Origin: Clostridiales bacterium
Lineage (GTDB): Bacteria; Bacillota; Clostridia; Lachnospirales; Lachnospiraceae
NCBI GenBank assembly: GCA_018369015.1
Contig: JAGZDD010000092.1
Span: 1 to 14,621, forward strand
Length of the DNA stretch: 14,621 nt
Reading direction: 5' to 3'
Part shown: one piece after another, positions 12,560-14,621 of the stretch
Layout: each line of letters starts with the position of its first letter
Position numbering within the stretch: the first letter of the stretch is position 1
Program-made: the position numbers and the translations under genes
Notes under the pieces: generated by a model
Seen by the model: the letters and a program-made list of their open reading frames with translations, nothing else
Told to the model about the DNA's origin: nothing
Databases searched by the model: none

Positions 12560-13177
12560 ATGCTGAACAATAAGGGTTTTGACCTCTGGGCTGATGGATA
12601 TGACAAAACTGTCGGCATTTCTGATAAGGAAAACACATACCCGTTTGCCGGATATAAGAAAGTACTCGGATTCATTTTCCAGACCATAATGGAAACCCCA
12701 AATGCAGCCGTATTGGATATCGGTTTTGGAACAGGTACGCTGACAACAAAGCTATACGGCTGCGGCTGCTCCATTTATGGGCAGGACTTCTCGCAAAAGA
12801 TGATAGAGCTTGCATCTGCAAAAATGCCGGATGCACATTTATACCAGGGGGATTTTTCAAAAGGGCTGGCCGAGCCGCTGCGAAAGCAGCGCTATGATTA
12901 TATTATAGCAACATATTCTCTGCATCATTTGACAGATGGGCAAAAAAGCGCCTTTCTCTCTGTATTGCGTGACTGCCTGAAAGAAAATGGCAAAATTATC
13001 ATTGGTGACGTTGCATTTGAAACCCGTAAGGATTTAGAACAGTGCAAAAGAAATGCAGGCGGCGTTTGGGACGATGATGAAATCTATTTTGTCATCGAAG
13101 AACTAAGAAAGGATTTTCCATGTCTTTCATTTACAAAAATATCCGATTGTGCAGGTGTTCTGGTATTAAGCCGGTAA
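12560..13177 (+). CDS. Class I SAM-dependent methyltransferase, YrrT-like
   Basis: 205-residue cytoplasmic methyltransferase. The SAM-binding motif I is VLDIGFGTGTLT (51-62), with an acidic residue at 76 (GQDFS) after the second strand, QGDFS near 96-100, and the motif IV-like ATYSLHHL (117-124). The N-terminus FDLWADGYDKTVG resembles the small YrrT group of Bacillus, often misnamed UbiE; the acceptor in that group is uncertain. The ATG at 12560 has GGAGGAAAG upstream; a GTG 12 bases earlier overlaps that site. It follows the araC-type gene by 131 bases on the same strand and may be read from the same promoter. A link to the reductase system is only by position. Confidence 0.85.
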   Translation: MLNNKGFDLWADGYDKTVGISDKENTYPFAGYKKVLGFIFQTIMETPNAAVLDIGFGTGTLTTKLYGCGCSIYGQDFSQKMIELASAKMPDAHLYQGDFSKGLAEPLRKQRYDYIIATYSLHHLTDGQKSAFLSVLRDCLKENGKIIIGDVAFETRKDLEQCKRNAGGVWDDDEIYFVIEELRKDFPCLSFTKISDCAGVLVLSR

Positions 13178-13203
13178 ATCCGCTTTATTGAGAAGATAGT
13201 AAC

Positions 13204-13234
13204 GGCGGGTAAGCCCTTAAAATGGCTTCCCGCC
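13204..13234 (+). terminator. Hairpin between the convergent methyltransferase and cbiK genes
   Basis: GGCGGG-T-AAGCC (13204-13215) pairs with GGCTTCCCGCC (13224-13234): 11 pairs with one bulged T and an 8-base loop. A weak T-rich stretch (AGTTTTAAG) follows on the plus strand. It lies 26 bases after the methyltransferase stop and may serve both converging genes. Confidence 0.5.
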
Positions 13235-13248
13235 CATGTCAGTTTTAA

Positions 13249-13273
13249 GACAAAAATCCATTTGTTTTTTGTC
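13249..13273 (-). terminator. AT-rich hairpin at the end of cbiK
   Basis: GACAAAAA (13249-13256) and TTTTTGTC (13266-13273) are perfect inverted arms that include bases of the cbiK stop codon. Read on the minus strand, the stem ends in TTTTTGTCTT. It is a weak terminator candidate alongside the GC-rich hairpin at 13204. Confidence 0.3.
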
Positions 13274-14078
13274 AGGTACGGTTATCCGTATGGACGAGGG
13301 CTGCTGCCTTTCTCGCATAAAGGCAGCAAAAATCCCTGCTTTCCCCAAGCCCGTGAAGGATAATTTCTACCTCAAAGCCGTACTCGGTGAGCCGGTGATA
13401 CCAAGAATCCTCATCATCCCCGGCCATATCATTGCGGGCATGATCTCCGGCCACAAGCATAAAGGGCATCAAATATACCTTTGTTACCCCCTGGGCTTTC
13501 ATTTTAGCCATGACCTCTTCAAGCACCGGAGGAGCCTCCACATTTGCGACATAGACCGCCCGTGTTGTCAGCTTGTCAAGGTAATGCTGGAGCGCAAAAT
13601 AAGAGCTGTTTGAAAAATGCTCTGTGCCGTGTCCCATGAGAAGAACAACCTCATTGTTCCCCGTCTTAGGCATCCATTTTCCTAACGCCTGCGCCACCTG
13701 CTCATAATCCTCGTTCTCAAAAAGAAGGGGCTGCCCCATCGAAACCTGTATATCGCCATGGCTTACAGAAAACTTCTCAACATCTTTGACTAAATCATGG
13801 TACTCTGTTCCGGCCAGAATATGCGTCGGCTGCACCGCAATCACACCATAGCCCTGATCTGCCAGGTACTCAAGTGCTTCCATCGGTGTACAGACCGAAA
13901 TATGGCTCACTTTTTTTAGTTTATTAATAATCATCTCCGAGGTAAACGCCCGAAATACATCAAAACCAGACGCCTCCTTGGTTATCGCAGCTTCCACTGG
14001 TTCAATACAGCTTTCAATCGCTTCCGTATAGCTTGTACCAAAACTGACAACAAGCAGCGCTTTCCTATCCCTATTCAT
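13272..14078 (-). CDS. cbiK: Sirohydrochlorin chelatase, CbiK type
   Basis: 268-residue class II chelatase that inserts Co2+ (possibly Fe2+ or Ni2+) into sirohydrochlorin in the anaerobic cobalamin route or a related tetrapyrrole path. Both halves of the fold are present: KALLVVSFGTSY at the start and VLLMGHGTEHFSN in the middle. The three metal-site residues of Salmonella CbiK can be matched: His150 (MGHGTEH), Glu181 (VYVANVEAPP) and His213 (LVAGDHARNDMAG). There is no signal peptide, so it is cytoplasmic, unlike exported CbiK forms. The ATG at 14078 is preferred to a TTG 9 bases upstream, which sits too close to the GGAA site. No other cobalamin gene is visible nearby. The metal specificity is not readable from sequence. 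Confidence 0.93.
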   Translation of the reverse strand: MNRDRKALLVVSFGTSYTEAIESCIEPVEAAITKEASGFDVFRAFTSEMIINKLKKVSHISVCTPMEALEYLADQGYGVIAVQPTHILAGTEYHDLVKDVEKFSVSHGDIQVSMGQPLLFENEDYEQVAQALGKWMPKTGNNEVVLLMGHGTEHFSNSSYFALQHYLDKLTTRAVYVANVEAPPVLEEVMAKMKAQGVTKVYLMPFMLVAGDHARNDMAGDDEDSWYHRLTEYGFEVEIILHGLGESRDFCCLYARKAAALVHTDNRT

Positions 14079-14094
14079 CCCATCCAATTCCTTT

Positions 14095-14244
14095 CCTTAT
14101 TATTGCCGTGCTTTCTGACGGCATACAGGTATGCCGCTTGCGGCGTTCCTTATTATCGCCGTGTTTTTAACGGCATCTAGGTATGCCGCTTGCGGCGTTC
14201 CTTATTATCGCCGTGCTTTTAACGGCATACAGGTATGCCGCTTT
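14095..14244. repeat. 52-53-bp direct tandem repeat, about 2.9 copies
   Basis: Units begin with CCTTATTAT at 14095, 14148 and 14200 (53, 52 and about 45 bases; the last is cut short). Each contains a near-perfect palindrome GGCATACAGGTATGCC-type segment, and the first two end in CCGCTTGCGG. Sequence differences between units are few and partly in the loops. The array begins 17 bases upstream of the cbiK start. The string CTTTCTGACGG in unit 1 also occurs in the 135-bp repeat, hinting at a common origin. Confidence 0.9.
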
Positions 14245-14276
14245 ACAAATATTCGTTTTTCACCCGGCATCTATAT

Positions 14277-14305
14277 TTTATAATATCACGAATCATTTAC
14301 TGATT
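14277..14305 (-). promoter_or_regulatory. Possible cbiK promoter and operator
   Basis: TATAAA on the minus strand (14282-14277) lies in AT-rich DNA, and where a -35 box would be there is an inverted repeat AATCA-N5-TGATT (14291-14305). If used, the tandem repeat would be transcribed as part of a leader of about 190 bases. No good -35 box is visible. Confidence 0.25.
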
Positions 14306-14340
14306 TCTATAAAATTTATTCCTCTCTTATGTAAGTTTTT

Positions 14341-14500
14341 TAACGATTCAGCCATGCGGCTGAAACGAAAAAGATCGGTACAAGCTGACTTGCAGAGAGG
14401 TTCCCCCTCAGACATAGGGCGTTTAGCCCGAATCGAGGATGCGCCTTGTTGGCGGCGATCAGCTGCGCAAATCCGAGATGGCATGGCTGAACTGTTGCGT
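14341..14500. repeat. Diverged relative of the hairpin repeat
   Basis: It starts with an imperfect version of the repeat end (GATTCAGCC-ATG-CGGCTGAA, a hairpin by itself) and ends with GGCTGAACTGTTGCG. The interior is unlike the other copies and has the small stem GGGCGTTTAGCCC near 14418-14430 and a GCGCC/GGCGGC segment near 14442-14457. It abuts repeat copy 3. Confidence 0.4.
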
Positions 14501-14524
14501 TTTTTGGCTGCTGTCGATTTATTT

Positions 14525-14621
14525 GTAACAGTTCAGCCATGCTGAACTGTTACCTGCAAAAATCCATTAAAAATCGCCTGCGGCGATGGGATTTTTGCAC
14601 TCCTGTTTCACTTTCTGACGG
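14525..14621 (+). repeat. 135-bp interspersed hairpin repeat, copy 3, cut by the window edge
   Basis: The visible 97 bases are identical to copy 1 except for one base. They include the 29-base palindrome and the terminator-like double stem. The orientation is the same as copy 1, so the terminator would act on minus-strand transcripts from outside the window, ahead of cbiK. Confidence 0.9.

Larger units (their letters stand above)
14079..14621. other. Gene-free region upstream of cbiK
   Basis: The 543 bases to the window edge show no credible gene on either strand; open frames there run through repeats. In order they hold the tandem repeat (14095-14244), an AT-rich segment with a possible cbiK promoter (14245-14340), a diverged hairpin element (14341-14500) and repeat copy 3 (14525 onward). 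Confidence 0.65.

Noticed and set aside
14095..14244. CRISPR array
   Set aside because: The units are continuous 52-53-bp direct repeats without unique spacers, and there are no cas genes.
14183..14545. 120-codon plus-strand open frame upstream of cbiK
   Set aside because: It runs through the tandem repeat and two hairpin repeats, with no ribosome binding site or recognisable domain.

Overview
The window looks like the chromosome of an anaerobic Clostridia-type Firmicute, most likely a gut Lachnospiraceae-like bacterium. This rests on strong AGGAGG-type ribosome binding sites, consensus sigma-A promoters, a lipoteichoic-acid-synthase-like protein, clostridial AraC and CbiK types, and moderate GC content. 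It is an inference from style, not from a marker gene. No rRNA, tRNA, CRISPR, transposase or phage gene was seen.

Layout. Positions 1-152 hold the start of a membrane protein cut off by the window edge. Next come asnA (ammonia-dependent asparagine synthetase, 345-1355) and a 732-residue LTA-synthase-like membrane enzyme (1639-3837), both on the minus strand. The central block, 4149-11350, is one minus-strand array of seven genes. In transcription order these are a NifH-like Fe protein, an ABC lipoprotein binding protein, a FecCD-type permease, its ATPase, a NifD-like subunit, a NifK-like subunit and a flavodoxin. An AraC-type regulator (11733-12428) is transcribed divergently from a perfect consensus promoter and is followed by a YrrT-like methyltransferase (12560-13177). 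A CbiK-type sirohydrochlorin chelatase (13272-14078) faces them.

How the genes may work together. The NifH-like protein keeps its Walker A motif and both cluster cysteines. The NifD-like subunit keeps the three cysteines expected of a P-cluster or DPOR-type cluster. The NifK-like partner has no cysteine at the matching sites, and the FeMo-cofactor cysteine is missing. This is therefore a nitrogenase-like reductase and not a nitrogenase. Its genes enclose a vitamin B12/heme/siderophore-type importer and end with a flavodoxin that could supply electrons. The simplest model is import of a metal chelate or tetrapyrrole followed by ATP-driven cytoplasmic reduction, with CbiK as a possible tetrapyrrole link. 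The substrate cannot be read from the sequence.

Non-coding structure. A 135-bp repeat with ends GTAACAGTTCAGC/GCTGAACTGTTAC and three internal hairpins, one terminator-like, occurs at 1466-1600, at 11419-11553 (inverted) and at 14525 to the window end. A diverged relative sits inside the reductase operon (4732-4893), and a weaker relative lies at 14341-14500. A 52-53-bp tandem repeat (about 2.9 copies) lies just upstream of cbiK.
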